DNA from: Anas platyrhynchos
Taxonomy: Eukaryota > Chordata > Aves > Anseriformes > Anatidae
DNA: 64,000 nt
Direction of reading: 5' to 3'
Assembly: GCF_047663525.1 (NCBI RefSeq)
Contig: NC_092593.1
Coordinates: 22,801,501 to 22,865,500 of the forward strand
Shown here: in pieces, positions 15,154-27,953 of the stretch
Layout: the number at the start of each line of letters is the position of its first letter
Position numbering within the stretch: position 1 is the first letter of the stretch
Program-made: the position numbers and the translations under genes
Notes under the pieces: generated by a model
Databases searched by the model: none
What the model was told of the DNA's origin: nothing
The model's input: only the letters and a program-made list of their open reading frames with translations

Positions 15154-15254
15154 CTGCGGGGAGAGCGAGAGGGTGAGGGGGCGGCCGGGCGGGTGGCGGC
15201 GGGCGGGCGGGCGGATGGGGGCGGATGGGGGCGGATGGCGGCGCCGCCACTCAC
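15154..15254 (-). other. ATP5MC3: ATP5MC3 intron 1 with short tandem repeat
   Basis: A 101-bp intron between the 5'UTR exons. It includes three near-identical 10-bp units of GGATGGGGGC type at about 15210-15240 next to a GGGCG-rich stretch. Confidence 0.6.
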
Positions 15255-15345
15255 CCGGCTCCGGCTGCGGCTGCCGCTCCTCAGGGCCGACGGGCTGGGG
15301 CTGGCGCTGCGGGAGGGGCGGGCTCTGCGCAGGCGCGGCGGGGCC
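15255..15345 (-). other. ATP5MC3: ATP5MC3 5' untranslated exon 1 (upper end approximate)
   Basis: A strong minus-strand donor, GCCGG/GTGAGTGGCGG, leaves the last exon base at 15255, 101 nt before the exon 2 acceptor. The transcript start cannot be read directly. I place it near 15330-15350 because an NRF-1-like site lies at 15326-15337 and an inverted CCAAT box lies about 80 bp upstream. Untranslated first exons are usual for this gene family. Confidence 0.6.
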
Positions 15346-15524
15346 GGCGGCGGGCGCCCGGATGCAGCGCGGCGGAAGGGGCGGGGGGGAGCCGCCAAGG
15401 TCACTTTGTGCCGGCGCCATTGGCAGCGCCGGGGGGCGGTGCGGAGGGGGCCGCCCCCGAGTGGCCCCGCCCCCGCGCTCGGCCCCGCCCCCGCCCTGTC
15501 CTACACGGAGCCTCCATTGGGCCG
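15326..15524 (-). promoter_or_regulatory. ATP5MC3: ATP5MC3 CpG-island promoter (NRF-1, ERR, CCAAT, GC boxes)
   Basis: No TATA box. Motifs going upstream along the minus strand: an NRF-1-like palindrome TGCGCAGGCGCG at 15326-15337; a nuclear-receptor extended half site CAAGGTCA at 15396-15403 (ERR type) on the plus strand; an inverted CCAAT box at 15419-15423; a run of CCCCGCCCC GC boxes at about 15465-15496; and a second inverted CCAAT box at 15516-15520. NRF-1 and ERR sites are known regulators of oxidative-phosphorylation genes, which fits the product. Motifs were found by eye and binding is inferred. Confidence 0.7.
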
Positions 15525-15579
15525 CGGGGTGGGAGGGCGTTTGTGGCCTTGCCTGGCCTTCAGGCTAGGAAAAGATATA

Positions 15580-15583
<4 letters not shown>

Positions 15584-15617
<34 letters not shown>
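15584..15617. repeat. Poly-T tract, 34 bp
   Basis: Homopolymer T34 directly upstream of the ATP5MC3 promoter island. No retrotransposed body could be recognised on its right side, so it may be a simple homopolymer or the tail of a degraded minus-strand insertion. Confidence 0.95.
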
Positions 15618-16414
15618 CTACTTCACACTTTGCACCCATGGTTTGGGAACAGAAGTACATGCGCAAACATCGAGGAAGATATACGTGACAGTGGCAAAAC
15701 CTTTACCAGTTTGTCAGAACTTCTCTTGTTGAAAAAAATTGAGAATCCACCCACACGCCGCTGTGGTAACGAACCTTTCCAGCACCACGAATAAAAAAAA
15801 CATAAAGTAAGTGTGGGTGCTGCCCTGGTGGAATTCCTTACACGCTGCTGTACTGCTGATCAACACCACCCTACCAAAGGCATACCAGTGAATATTTAAA
15901 TTCTATTCACCTCAAAATAAATGTATTTATTACCCATCCAAATGTACATTTTATATCTGTCTTCTGCATCTTTGCCAGGGTGATCTCACATGCCCTAACA
16001 GACTGTGCTTTTTGTTCTCAAGTCACATATTTTCCTGTCAGTTCCTAAAATCAACCTGGAGTCTCAGGAGTGTTGTGCATTTTCTGTCATGATTCCTGCT
16101 CTGGAATGCTTTGCAAAAATGCATTCACAAGCTGTTTGGTCTGAGCAACATAAAAAACCACCATTAAACACTTGTTTATTGTTGCTCTTAAGGCATAACA
16201 GCTGATATTATATTTTACATGCAACTCAGTTGTTGCTTTTAGGAGGAGTCAGAAGCACAGTTATTGATCTCTGGGGACCATGTTCAGCTTAATTCAAGCA
16301 GTTCTTCATAAAGAAAGACTTCTGTTAATCTCACTCTATTTCCTATTGGTTTGACCTGCTGCTAGGTCCCCAGAGAAGTTCATTGGTGCTCTAAGGAATG
16401 GTGTAATTTCCAAC
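15618..16414. other. Intergenic DNA upstream of ATP5MC3
   Basis: About 0.8 kb of mixed-composition DNA with no gene or recognisable repeat. It separates the promoter island from the CR1 copy. Confidence 0.7.
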
Positions 16415-17240
16415 TCATAGAATCGTAGAATATCCCAAGTTGGATGGGACTCATAAGGATCATTGAGTCCAACTCCTGGCTCCACACAGATCTACCCAAA
16501 AATTCAGACCATATGACTAAGAGCACAGTCCAAATGCTTCTTAAACTCCAACAGGCTCGGTGCAGTGACTATGTCCCTGGGGAGCCTGTTCCAGTGCACA
16601 ACCACCCTCTTGGTGAAGAACCTCTTCCTGATAGCCAGCCTGAACTTCCCCTGTCGCAGCCTGACACCATTCACTTGGGTCCTATCACTGGTCACTAAAG
16701 AGAACAGATCAGCACCTGCCCCTCCACTCCCCCTCATGAGGCCGCCATGAGTCTCCCCTCAGCCTCCTCTTCTCCAGGCTGAACAGGCCCAGTGCCCTCA
16801 GCCACTCCTCATACGTCTTCCCCTCTCGGCGCTTCACCATCTTTGTAGCCCTTCTCTGGATACTCTCCAACAGTTTCACTTCCTTTTTGTGCTGTGGTGC
16901 CCAGAATTGCACACAGCACTTGTGAGGCCGCAACAGCGCAGAGTAGGGTGGGAAATCACCTCCCTCGACCAACTAGCAGTGCTGTGCCTGAGGCACCCCA
17001 GGATACGGTTCCTATGGGAAACTGTGTCAAAAGCTTGACTGAAATCCAAAAATATCACATTGGCTGATTTCCTTTGATCAACTAGATGGTGATATTATCA
17101 TAAAAGGAAATCTAGTTAGTCAACGGGACCTACTCTTCATGAACCCACGTTGGCTGGGACTAAAGACTGCATTGTCCCACAGGTGCCCTTCAGTAACTTC
17201 AAGGATAATCCTCTCCATAATATTACCAGGCACTGACGTG
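16415..17240 (-). mobile_element. CR1 LINE, 5'-truncated, with internal deletion
   Basis: The plus strand begins with TCATAGAATCGTAGAAT, the reverse complement of the 8-bp terminal repeat of avian CR1, so the element runs on the minus strand and its 3' end is at the left. Minus-strand frames give typical CR1 ORF2 pieces: FRLAIRKRFFTKRVV and HWNRLPRDIVTAPSL at 16504-16737, [20 protein letters not shown] at 16709-16972, and the reverse-transcriptase block FLDFSQAFDTVSH near 17020-17058. Between the last two, around 17005-17015, most of the reverse-transcriptase C-terminal half is missing. The left, 3' part is well preserved; homology fades after about 17240. It is inactive. Confidence 0.93.
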
Positions 17241-19404
17241 AATTGCTCACCATGTACCTGAAACTTAAGTTCAACTGAGAATGTCGTCTCACACTCACAA
17301 AATCTCCTGAAAGAGATTCCTGGCTTTCCAGGGGTCTCTCCCAGAGAGGGCCAGTTAGGCCCCTTCAACTCAAACCACAAAGACTTCTGGTCACCGTGTC
17401 TGTGTTTTTAGGTACACCACGGGAAGGCCCAGTCTCACTTTGAGGCCCTCAGTGGTTTGGTATCTGCGCATTTCAGACCGTGACTGTCACACAACGTGAG
17501 TGTTGGCAGAACACACATGGTGTACAGACAGAATTTTTCTGGTGACTTCCTGAAGAGGTCTGGCAAGCATTTCTGCCTGCTCAGTTTGCCATGCAGGAAT
17601 CATGTAATAAGGAAGCTGGTCATGGTACTTGTAAAATGGCATTTCTATCTGCTATGTGTAGGTTGGTCTTTCTTCAGACAGAGATGAATTTGGGCAATAA
17701 TATATCTAGAAATGCAACAAATAAAACACTGTACAACAATGAATAAATGTCTCTGTCCAGAGTGCTTTGCACCAAAGGCTCTGTCAGTATTCTATATTCA
17801 TTATGAATAACTCGTAAAAGATGACTATATGTTCTGTATTTGCTGACAGAGAAATCTTAGCTAATCAGGAGAATCCCATTATTCAAAGTCTAAATAGATA
17901 GTTCTCCTAGATCAAAACCTATTCTTTCAGGCTGAATTTTACTTCCCAGAAGAGGATTAGTACCTCCAAGCATATCACACACTCACACTAGTGTTTCTAA
18001 ACGTTCTGTTTTGAAGAGGAGATATGTCTGGAAAACCAATATATTCCAATAACCCTTAGTTCTTGGAAGAGCCCCAAAGGGGGTGAAATTGGATCAAAAG
18101 CCCCCTGAGAATGTCCTAATGTTTTTGAAATGCTTTAAAACGTAGAGTGGTGTTATTACCTCAGGGTTAGCTCTCCAGAACTTCCAGATTTATGCTGTAC
18201 TTTGCAGGGCATTGATTGATATTGATTTACAAAGTCAGGGTCTGTCAGTGTTTTCCACTGCCTGGGCCACGTTTCAGCACAGAATATCATGCACCTCTCC
18301 CATTCACTGCTGCATGGCTGACTCTTCCCAATCACGACGACCAGATAACTGGAGCAATTGCTTGTGGGAAGAAGCTACATGTATATAGAGCAGAATTAAT
18401 AAGCTTTACAATATTTAAACTGATTTAGCTTTGGAAAGAAGGAATGAAGCTATAGTTATGTCTCTGCTTTGAGGAGTACACTCTTCATACCTGTTTGTCT
18501 TATTGATTATTGGTAGTTGGCAAATCTTGCTATAAGTAACATCGGAAATTTTAATTGCTGACTTGGCTGCATTGCATGTGATGCTTTACAGGAAAGCAGA
18601 TGACGGAAGCCTTTTTCTCATCATTGTAAAGTTGTCTTTTACAGGGGAAAGGGGAGAATCTGTTTCTTGAGTGATCTTTGTCCCCCAGAGTACTTACCCA
18701 AGCTATTTTTTGCTCAGATTCATTTTCTTTTAGTCTCCGTTCAGTAAAGAGCTGAAGGCAGTTAACCACATAGGACTAATTTAGTCTATAGAGCATTCTG
18801 CTCAACTATCCATTGATTATTTTAACACCCAAGTCCTAGAAACTGATGGCATTAACCACAGAGACAAACAGCAGACCATGTCTGCACTTAGCAAAACTCT
18901 GAAGGTATGCAGATACTATGGAGACTTTTGATGTGATTTGAAGCAAAAATCGTGGTAATCCCTGCCGTATCAATTTTGGGTCTCTAAGATCTGTTTTAAA
19001 TAACAGAATGATTATATGCATATGTTCTACTACTACGATAGCCGTTATACATCAAAACTGGAGTATTATCATTAGGGAAACTACTCCCCTATGGCAAAAA
19101 TTAAGCGAGGGAAGGAGGCATTCTCATCTTCATCCTAGCTACTGGATTCTGGAGGAAAGCAAGACCAAGGCTCCAAAGCAGCCCTGTCAGGAAAGACAAG
19201 TAGAATCACTCTCATTCTGGATAACAAAGCCCTGTTGTCCAGTGTTCAGGTTCTGCTGGCTGGTTTCAGGATGTTACACAACAGTGTAAATATGTAGTAA
19301 TATATCCACTCTTTTGTGAAGTCCAGAATGATATGAGGTCAAAGACAATCTTCTGTTTTTGAAATTTATTTTCTATTTCAGGAAAAATTATCAATCTTCT
19401 GAAG

Positions 19405-19420
19405 AAAAAAAAAAAAAAAA
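19405..19420. repeat. Poly-A run (A16)
   Basis: Simple homopolymer in intergenic DNA. Confidence 0.9.
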
Positions 19421-20449
19421 CACAAAAACAACAGATGCTACATTTAATTTATAATTTATTTGCATTTGCAATATAAAATGAAATGCTTGACAGATTCACA
19501 AATAGTTTCGCTTTATGTTTCCCATCTATAGCCGCATGTGCTACGATCGCCACCTTCAGGACGAGTTTCCATGTATTTAAGCATTGTTAAGTATCTACCC
19601 CAATACTTTTTGGAAATAGATTTTTGAGAAAAAGCAGTAATGAAAAAATCTATTGATGCTTAATCAAATTATTTATTATAAACACACAGAAAATACAGAA
19701 CCTGGGGAATTAGAGTACCTCTTCATTTGTTACTTAAGAAACTGAACTCCCGTGAGCGAGGTGTTTTACTCAGATGATTCATGTTTCCCATGGCTGGTTC
19801 AGGTGGTCTCTGTGCTGTGTTGCAAAGAACAGCCAATACCTGAAATGATCAGTCAGGCAATCGGATAGCACACACAGACATTGTTAGTTTACAGAATATC
19901 ACTGAGAGAGATTAAATTAGAATAAATTCAGCAATGGTCTTTATTCTAATTAACAGCATTAAACACCTTTTCTAACAGAAAACAGTGTTCAGCTGGAGGT
20001 TGACCACATTGGCTGCACTGTTTAGAGCACACAGCTGGCAATGCAATTACAACACTGTTCACACAATACACACTTCCTGCTAAAACAGACATCCAGAGAA
20101 CTGCACAGACAACCAAGACTTTGGCCACAGTAGAACCATCATTTCAAGAAATACCCATAAGCCTTGGTAGCTGAAGTCAAAGACACCCCAAATGGAGGGA
20201 TGCTTTGTTAGTGGCCTCTTCTGAAAGCACAGGCTTTTTGTGCAAGGGGAATGGCAACACCAAGATTCATGGTGTTTAAACACTAGTACCTAAGCTATGT
20301 TCATGAGATTTTTGGACTTTTTGTTTCTTAGAATCATGTAAGTGGTTCTGGGCAAGTCCTTGTGGGAACTATATTTGGCTGTTGACAAGCTGCAAAGAGA
20401 AATAGAAAAGGTAGCTGTCCGGTGCTCATAAAAACATAGGATTTACTGA

Positions 20450-20463
20450 TTTTTTTTGGGGGG

Positions 20464-20527
<64 letters not shown>
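20450..20527. repeat. T8G7 run followed by (ATTT)15
   Basis: A T-run passing into a G-run at 20450-20464, then fifteen perfect ATTT units at 20467-20526. The perfect array is long enough to be length-polymorphic. Confidence 0.95.
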
Positions 20528-20530
<3 letters not shown>

Positions 20531-22137
20531 GGCTGTTTGTGCCTTGTAAAGAGCAAATGCAGGGTACATATATGTATGCCAGGACTGTGGCAGAAGGACT
20601 TTTTCTTCCTCTACCCTCTCTGGAGAGACTATAGATCCAGTTTGTAGTCTCTGGGGGGTGGGGAGAGATGGAACCATAGCCATTAATACATGCAAGATTC
20701 ATCTGTTTAATTGTAAGTGATGTACCTTCCAAGTGTGAGTCTAAATTCTCACACACTTGCAAATTGCTTTGGGATCACTGCCCAAAAGGCTCAGTATAAA
20801 CACAGAACATCCATTATCATCCTGGAGCTCCTTGGTCTGCCATGCTCAGCAGAAAGCCTGTGGGAAGGCACCAAGCCCGTGCCAGGTCCTGCCCTCCCAG
20901 ACCCGGTGACAGTCAGAACCCAGGGAAATAGCTCTTCCAAGTCAGGTGGTGAATGCCACACTTTGCATGTCTCAGGCAAGCTATTTTTAAATTACTATAA
21001 TTAATTTTACTCATGGTTACAGAGGAGATTGTGTATTCTTATGCTCTGCACCTAGAGCCCAGAAGCTCTGGACAGCCTGCCATGGCGCAGCTCTGTCCCC
21101 AGCAGTCAGACCTGATGAACACGCTGGCTCTCTGGCACGCCTGCACTCATTCCCATCTGCTGTGCTGGCGCCATTCCCACTCAGAATTAGCTATGCCAAT
21201 TTCAGCAGGGCATAGGTGCTAACCAAACATGGTTTTAGAGGGACAGCTTTCATAACACAGCGAGTGCCATCCCTTTTGCCAGCAAATCCTGCTGTTTGCA
21301 AATAATTCCAGCTTAAGGCCACGTGCTTCATTACATGGGATCACATCTGTAGATGCTTGTGGGCATTATAAAAAAAAAAAAATCAACAAATGTGTAGTGT
21401 ATTTCTCTTTCAGTTTGGCTTGGTGCTTGGAATTTTGCATGTGGAGAACGAATGCTCTGCACCTTGTTAGTGGGAGAGAGCCATCGGCTGTTACATACTG
21501 TGAGCAGTCTTAACAGGTCTCTGCATGAAAGCCGAGGCAGCAGACTACAGGATTTTAGCACTGCTTTTTCAGGTGGCCCTCGACTGCTTTGTGTCTGAGA
21601 AGAAGATGACAGAACATTGCCTTTTTTGCACTGTGGCTTTTGCCTTTCCAGATTCTGAATAGATTTGTGCAAAAGGCATATTTGGCCCCTACCCAATTCC
21701 AAAGTGGCATAGAAGTAAGGCAAAATTAATGCTACTTAGTAAACATTATATACAAGAGGTCTGTATATGATCTATAAATACCATAATAATGTATGATAAA
21801 AACAACATTAATACCATATTAATAAATTATAGCTGCACTTGACTCCTGTTTGCCCCACGGAACAGATTACATGTGTTAGCAGAACTACTCTGTATATAAA
21901 CCCAGAAATGGCTTAGGAAAGAGCAAAATCTGTTCCCAAGCTTCACCTCAACAGATCACTGTTCTCAAATTTAAAATATAATTTTGTAGCTAAGAATGTT
22001 TTGCCCAGAATTCTCAAAAAAATATTTGAAATACTGGGAATAAAATAAGATTTGGGACAGATAATTTCCAACTGGACATTTCCAGTCATAGCTACTGAGT
22101 TTTAGACATTTTGCTGTCCAGGCAGGATCTTGGGGGG

Positions 22138-22254
22138 AAAAAAAATAAAACAAAACAAAACAAAAAAACAACCAACCAACCAACCAACCAAAAAACAACC
22201 AACCAACCAAAAAAAATAAAAACAACAAAAAAAGAAATAACAACAACAAAGTTT

Positions 22255-22286
<32 letters not shown>
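22138..22286. repeat. A-rich (AAAAC)n/(CCAA)n block ending in T31
   Basis: Units AAAAC and CCAA alternate over about 110 bp, then a T31 run at 22256-22286. The purine/pyrimidine switch at the end means the block could pair with itself (A-rich left, T-rich right). Confidence 0.92.
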
Positions 22287-22290
<4 letters not shown>

Positions 22291-25200
22291 TAGCAAAGCA
22301 CTGTAGGCTACTTAAAAATAAATTTTACATCTCTCTGAAAGAACATGGAATTTAAGAATGTGCAGAAGAGACAACATTTTAAAGGTCCCAGCCTTTTTAA
22401 GGATGCGAAGTGACAGGTAGACACCTGAATACACTGGAAAATCCTGTTGAGAATCAAGGTCTAAAATTACTAAGCTTTTGTAGGAGCACATTTCAGAGTA
22501 GTAGTGTGTATTTCTGATCATATTTTCTTTAATGTAAATTTTTGAAATCAGGTAGAGTTCACAAGATTTCAAAGGCTTTTAAGCATATGTAACATGCTTT
22601 TCCTATGGTATTGAGAAGTGAAAGACCAAAATACTATGTTAAGCTCAAGGAACAAAAATAGTCAGTCTCATTTCTGAGCACATTGTTGTACCCTAATCTT
22701 TATTTCCTCTTACCTGTCTTCTGTCCTTAGTCTTTTTGGCAATTAACCTAGCTTTGATTTGCTTTCCATACCCCTTGAACTCAGAGATACTCATCTTTTC
22801 TTCCCCCCCCCTAGCTCCTAAAAACACTCTCTCACAGTACTGTAATGGACTGGCCTCCTCACAGTTGTTGGCATTCACTGTTAATGAGACCTGCCACACA
22901 TGCTGGTCAATGCTACGCTCAACTGTTAATTAGCCTGCAGTTACTTATTTTGTATCCCTCTATAGGGGTAGCATTGGTACCACAGTTAGGAAGTGCTCTT
23001 CCCAGCAGTGTCCCATCCAGTAGTACTCTTGCTTAATGTGTTCCGTGGAGGTTACCTGTCCTGCGGAGGGATCTGCCATCCTTCTGGGTGAGCCGTTCTG
23101 CTTGTTCAGCACCAGCCACAACAGCAAATAAACGATGCTGCAGCTCCCCAGTAAGCTCTCAGCTGTGAGAGGCTGCAGTGAGCATCCAGCCCGTTATCCC
23201 TCCACCCAAACCTTGGCTTTTTCCCACCAGATATGAGGTGGGCCGTGGCACTCCTGCTAGGGAGCACCTAATGGCAATGCAGGCTGGGTGGGTGGGGGAC
23301 CACCAGGAGAAGTGAACAGCCTCTGAGCATTGCCTCATTGAAACTGCTGTCTGAGGAACACCAGTAATTAGAGATACATATGCTTGCTAATTTGAAAAAG
23401 GCATGGCTGGCTTGTTCAGATTCATGGCTGGGTTGTGCTTTTGATGCCTCCAAAATGACTAATAGTGTGTATAAATAGTGACATCCAGTGTTCAGTCAGA
23501 TCAACCACAGGTCCGTGCTCCAGAAGGTCATTCAATTAAAAGATTTATTACTGACCCTGTTTAAAACGCCTGCGTAAAGATAGTAGGCTAATTTGAATAT
23601 TAACTACCTGCCAACTTCAACACACCTCCACAATAAAAATTTCCTTCCTGACTTGTTGGGGAGCAAAAATGGTGTGGCTCTTGTATAATGCTTTAACTTT
23701 CTCTTTTATGACAGCAAGCGTCTGATTATTCCCAGGTGCTCCTGGTTTCTTCTTTCTCTGCTCCTGTTGCTGTGTATGTGGCCATTAGGGCAGCAGTCAT
23801 AAAGGATGTGTTCACCACTTCCTTCTCTGTCTGTCTCTTAGCATAGCCACAAGTCCACCGTCTTCTATCCACATTAATTCCCTGAGGTATCCACACAGTA
23901 TTTGTGTTGACTGCCTTAATTTTGATCTTCTCTAATCATTCCCTGCCAGATGGTAGTTAAAGTTTAATGGTTCCTGTAAAAATAGTTCCCTTTCTTCTTT
24001 TAATCAGTCACGTGTGTTTGCTTAGCTAACTGTTAGATGTTCAGAAAGCATGAAGGGACCACCAACACAATTAGTTCAAAATACACATCCGTGTTGTGAT
24101 TTCAATACTATGTAAAAGCAAAGGGTTACAGGGTAAGCAAGATTCCTGGAAATTAGCATGGGCTCTACAGCCCTGAGTTGCTGTGTTCCTTTAGATGTAT
24201 TGGAAATAAAAAAAGCAATAATTTGTGTCACTTTCTATAATTGAATGCAAATAATCTTTACCAGTCTCTAGGCTGCCATGTTTCTATAAGCTGAGCTAGA
24301 AAGCATATGACTGTTATGTTTTTAGGGATGGCTTGAGCAATGCACTTAAGCAGACACTTAACTTTAAGCAGATGGGTAGGGCTAACAATAACACCGTGTG
24401 CAGTGAGGTACTTGGCATGTGCTTAATATTAGGCCCCCGAGGACTTCCCCTGCAGTTATTTACCTCCTCACGCGTTTAAGACTATGTATCAACACCTAAT
24501 GCCATAGAACCTGAAATTCTCCAGTATGTATTTACTTGATTTAAGCCTATTACGGGTTTGGACATTTTGCTGAATCAAGAATTTAATTCAATTGCACATT
24601 CATGCTATGCCTAAGTAGCAAATCGCTTTACAAGCAAATGGTTTAAGCCATATCAGATACCCATGGAGTGCACAGGTATTATTGCACCACTGAGGAATAT
24701 GGAGAGCCTGGGAAAGTGATGGGCTAGAGGCTGAATCCAGCTCACAGTGCTGCCAGAGGAAAGATTGCTGCTGAATTAAGTAGAGGCTGGATCAGGCCCT
24801 GAATGCCTTGCCTAGAGCAATACAGGAAATATGTAGCAGAGCTACTAACAGATCCCAGATCTCATGAATCAAATCAGGCTTCTTTTGTATCCAACATCTG
24901 CATGTGCTGCAACTGGATGTGTCACTGTAGCCTGTGTAGGGGAGATTCCGGATTAGGGCTCGCGTGAGAATGCCTGAGCCTGCTGCAGGCATCACACCAC
25001 CTACGCACCCCAGAAAGATGAGCCCAGCAGAAGCTCAGAGCATCCTGCAGTTTCCTCCCTGGTGCAGGACTGAGAAAACAGGGATCCCTGCACCTTCTTC
25101 CAAAGGACGTATCAAGAACCACCTCCAAAAGAGGGTACCAGATATGACAAAGTATGCACTACAGTAGTACACCCTGCCCAATTTTTTATTGTTTTAAATG

Positions 25201-27895
25201 AGAGAGAACTCAATTATAAGGGCGTTGTGATCACTTTAGTGCTCTTTCCCTTGGCCACGGATGCCTGGAAGCTGGACAACAAAGGGAGCTGCTTTATCTC
25301 CACTTCTTCCCGTTACACCTTCATTAACGGCGAGCAATGTGGTTATAATATAACAGAAATAGCCATGACACTTTGCTTAAAATTTTGACTGGAAAGGAAA
25401 ATTTTCTGTTCTTCAGCTAAGTATTTTTCCTCGGTTTCTTTTTACATGCAGCTTCTTTGGGTAAGATCTAAGCCAGAGAGCAGAAGCGTAGATGGGCCTG
25501 TTTGTGTTATGATAATAACTGGATGACCTCACTGAGATCAGGGCCTCAGGGTACTAGATGCTGGGAAAAATGTCATAAAAGCCATTCTCTGCCCAAAGGA
25601 ACGTGAAGTCTAAATACTCAAGCTATTTTGTAAATCTGGGACACAAGAGGTTGATTTGCCCAGTGTCAGGCTGTGGCAGTTGCTAGTGACTCACTCCTGA
25701 TCTCTTGTGCCTTAGCCAACGGCCTTAGCCCCAGCACCATCCTTCTTCTCTATTTATATTTAATTAAAATGGCAGCAGAGCCCAGCTTTGCTGAATTTCC
25801 ATATGTCTCAGCTGTAAAATCTGTCAGCTGTGGAAAAGTGGACATACCTATATTTTTTTTCTCCCCTACTTCCCTCTCCTGTTTCCACATCAGAGAAACA
25901 CTCACCATTTCCTTCCCTGCTTGGCTAAGGACTGCAAACATATAAATGATCAAAATAGAGCTTGCTGGGCTGATGATGGCTAATAGCAGGTGTTGAAGTG
26001 AAGGCGTTCCCCCACGGACACAACCCATCATGGTTGGGCTGGTGCCCAGCTCGCAGGAAGGAACATGAATCTTTCACATGGAACGGGAGATAAATTGCAT
26101 CTAAACACTATAATGATGATAATGTAGAGAGACAGATGTGGTAACTGAGTGCTAGAATCCCTCCATACACTCTTTACTTCTATTATACTGTCATGTTATA
26201 TACTATTGACTAGTATAAGCCAGATGCAAAAGCAGAATGCTGTCTGAATTTTTCCTTTGGAATTCTCCAATTTGTGCCATTTATAGATAGAAACATTTTT
26301 CAGTGGTGAGCTGACACAAAGGCCATTTCTATAAGCTCATGCAAAGAGCACAATGCAGAGCCCTCACCAGCCTTTGTTCCAGCTGCACAACTTTTGTTAA
26401 AACACTGGCACTATGAAAACCAAGACAATTATGGCTTAGAAATCCTGGTTCTGTTTCCTTGCCCCACGTGTGTCCACTGACACCTTTGCAAGGAGGGTGC
26501 CATAGAGGGGAATTGTAGCTTGGAAGTGGCTTGGATTGGCTTTACCTAAATGTAAATGCTGTAATGATTTCAGAAGGTGAAAGGGAGCGTGAGGGGTAGA
26601 TGGGGGGAGCGGCAGAGGACTGCCAAGTCAAAGCATGGAGAATATGTAACAACTGCACAGAACATTTATACACCTGATATAGCATACACCAGTTGTTAAG
26701 GCAGAAAGCCAAAGGTAATGAGCACTCTGAGAATTACGAGAGCTCCTTCTTGGACCAGCTTCTTGCCTGTAATTGAAGTGCTATCCTCTACTGATCCTTC
26801 AGGTGCTATCGGAGTGATTTTCTCCAGGCTTCAGGAGAGAACCAGTCCCTGAAGAGTGGAGGAAACTTTCTTTACATTATAGCTCTGTGCTAGAAGAAAG
26901 CTATGCATGTGACCCATGGGTATCCTTAATAGTTTTCATAGAAAGTGAAATTCCTAAGTGAGGTTTGGATTTTAATTTAGAAAGTGATTTTTATGTGTGC
27001 TGTAAGATGAATAGAAAACCATATGTATGTTTACATATTTGTTTTTAGAACCTGTCTATCATGAAATGTACATTAATCTGTTTCTATTGCATTTATTAGC
27101 ATTTATATTTAAAAATATATCTATAGATTTTTAGAAATAATTAAGGCAAGTATTAGCCATCCAGAAGCATTCTCCATCAGCCTGCAATCTCCAGCAATTT
27201 TAACAGTATACTATTTCTTTTTCTATTTTTCTTTAACCAGCTTCTAATGTATTCACAGACAATGAGTGGCTATAAGACATAATTTTATTCCTGAATAATG
27301 GACATCAGCTTTGTCATCTTAGTGAGCTTCTTTTCATTTACAATATTGAATTTCAAGGAGTTGGTGGCTACTCTGTGGTGCTGAAAACTTCTATGTCAGC
27401 TTCAAGCCTTGAAATCTTTTCTAAAGGATAATCTATACTTCAGATAATCAGACGGAGAAATCAAACACCAACGAACTTGGCAAGCTCATTAAACTGTACA
27501 TGGTAATTACTTTGCTTACCTTCCAAATTCTGTCTTCCTTTCTATGTTTTCACTCCATTTAAAAACTGTTTAGGACCAACACTTGCTTTTACTTTAGGCA
27601 GGGGACCTGGGACAATTATGTGCTGCCGAAATATTCAAATCTATTTTTAATCTATTAATTTCATGGTTTAGTATGGAGCATTTGAGTTCATCATCCTTCA
27701 GAAATGTCCACTTAGGACATTCCCCACATTTTCTGATAACTTTAAAGAGGTAGTCATCCTGGGAAGCACTGAGCGTATAATTGACAAATCAGAAAAATAA
27801 GGTAAAAACAAAGCTTTAGAGAAGCTTTGCAGGTATACAGTTAACTAAAATTAAAAAGAAAAAAAAAATCACCCCAAAACAAAACCAATCAAAAT

Positions 27896-27911
27896 TTATA
27901 TATATATATAT

Positions 27912-27943
<32 letters not shown>

Positions 27944-27953
27944 TTTATTTTTT
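27896..27953. repeat. (TA)n(CA)n(TA)n microsatellite
   Basis: TA run, a short ACACACACA core, a second TA run and then a T-rich end. Confidence 0.92.

Noticed and set aside
15584..15800. Poly-T plus adjacent sequence as a minus-strand processed pseudogene
   Set aside because: No recognisable reverse-complement mRNA body to the right of the tract.
16504..17058. Reverse-transcriptase-like frames as a host gene
   Set aside because: They belong to a broken CR1 LINE, flanked on the left by the CR1 terminal repeat, and are interrupted and internally deleted.
20820..21222. GC-richer patch with two plus-strand frames as a possible exon pair
   Set aside because: Frames have no family resemblance and the patch has no convincing donor/acceptor pair; left as unexplained intergenic DNA.
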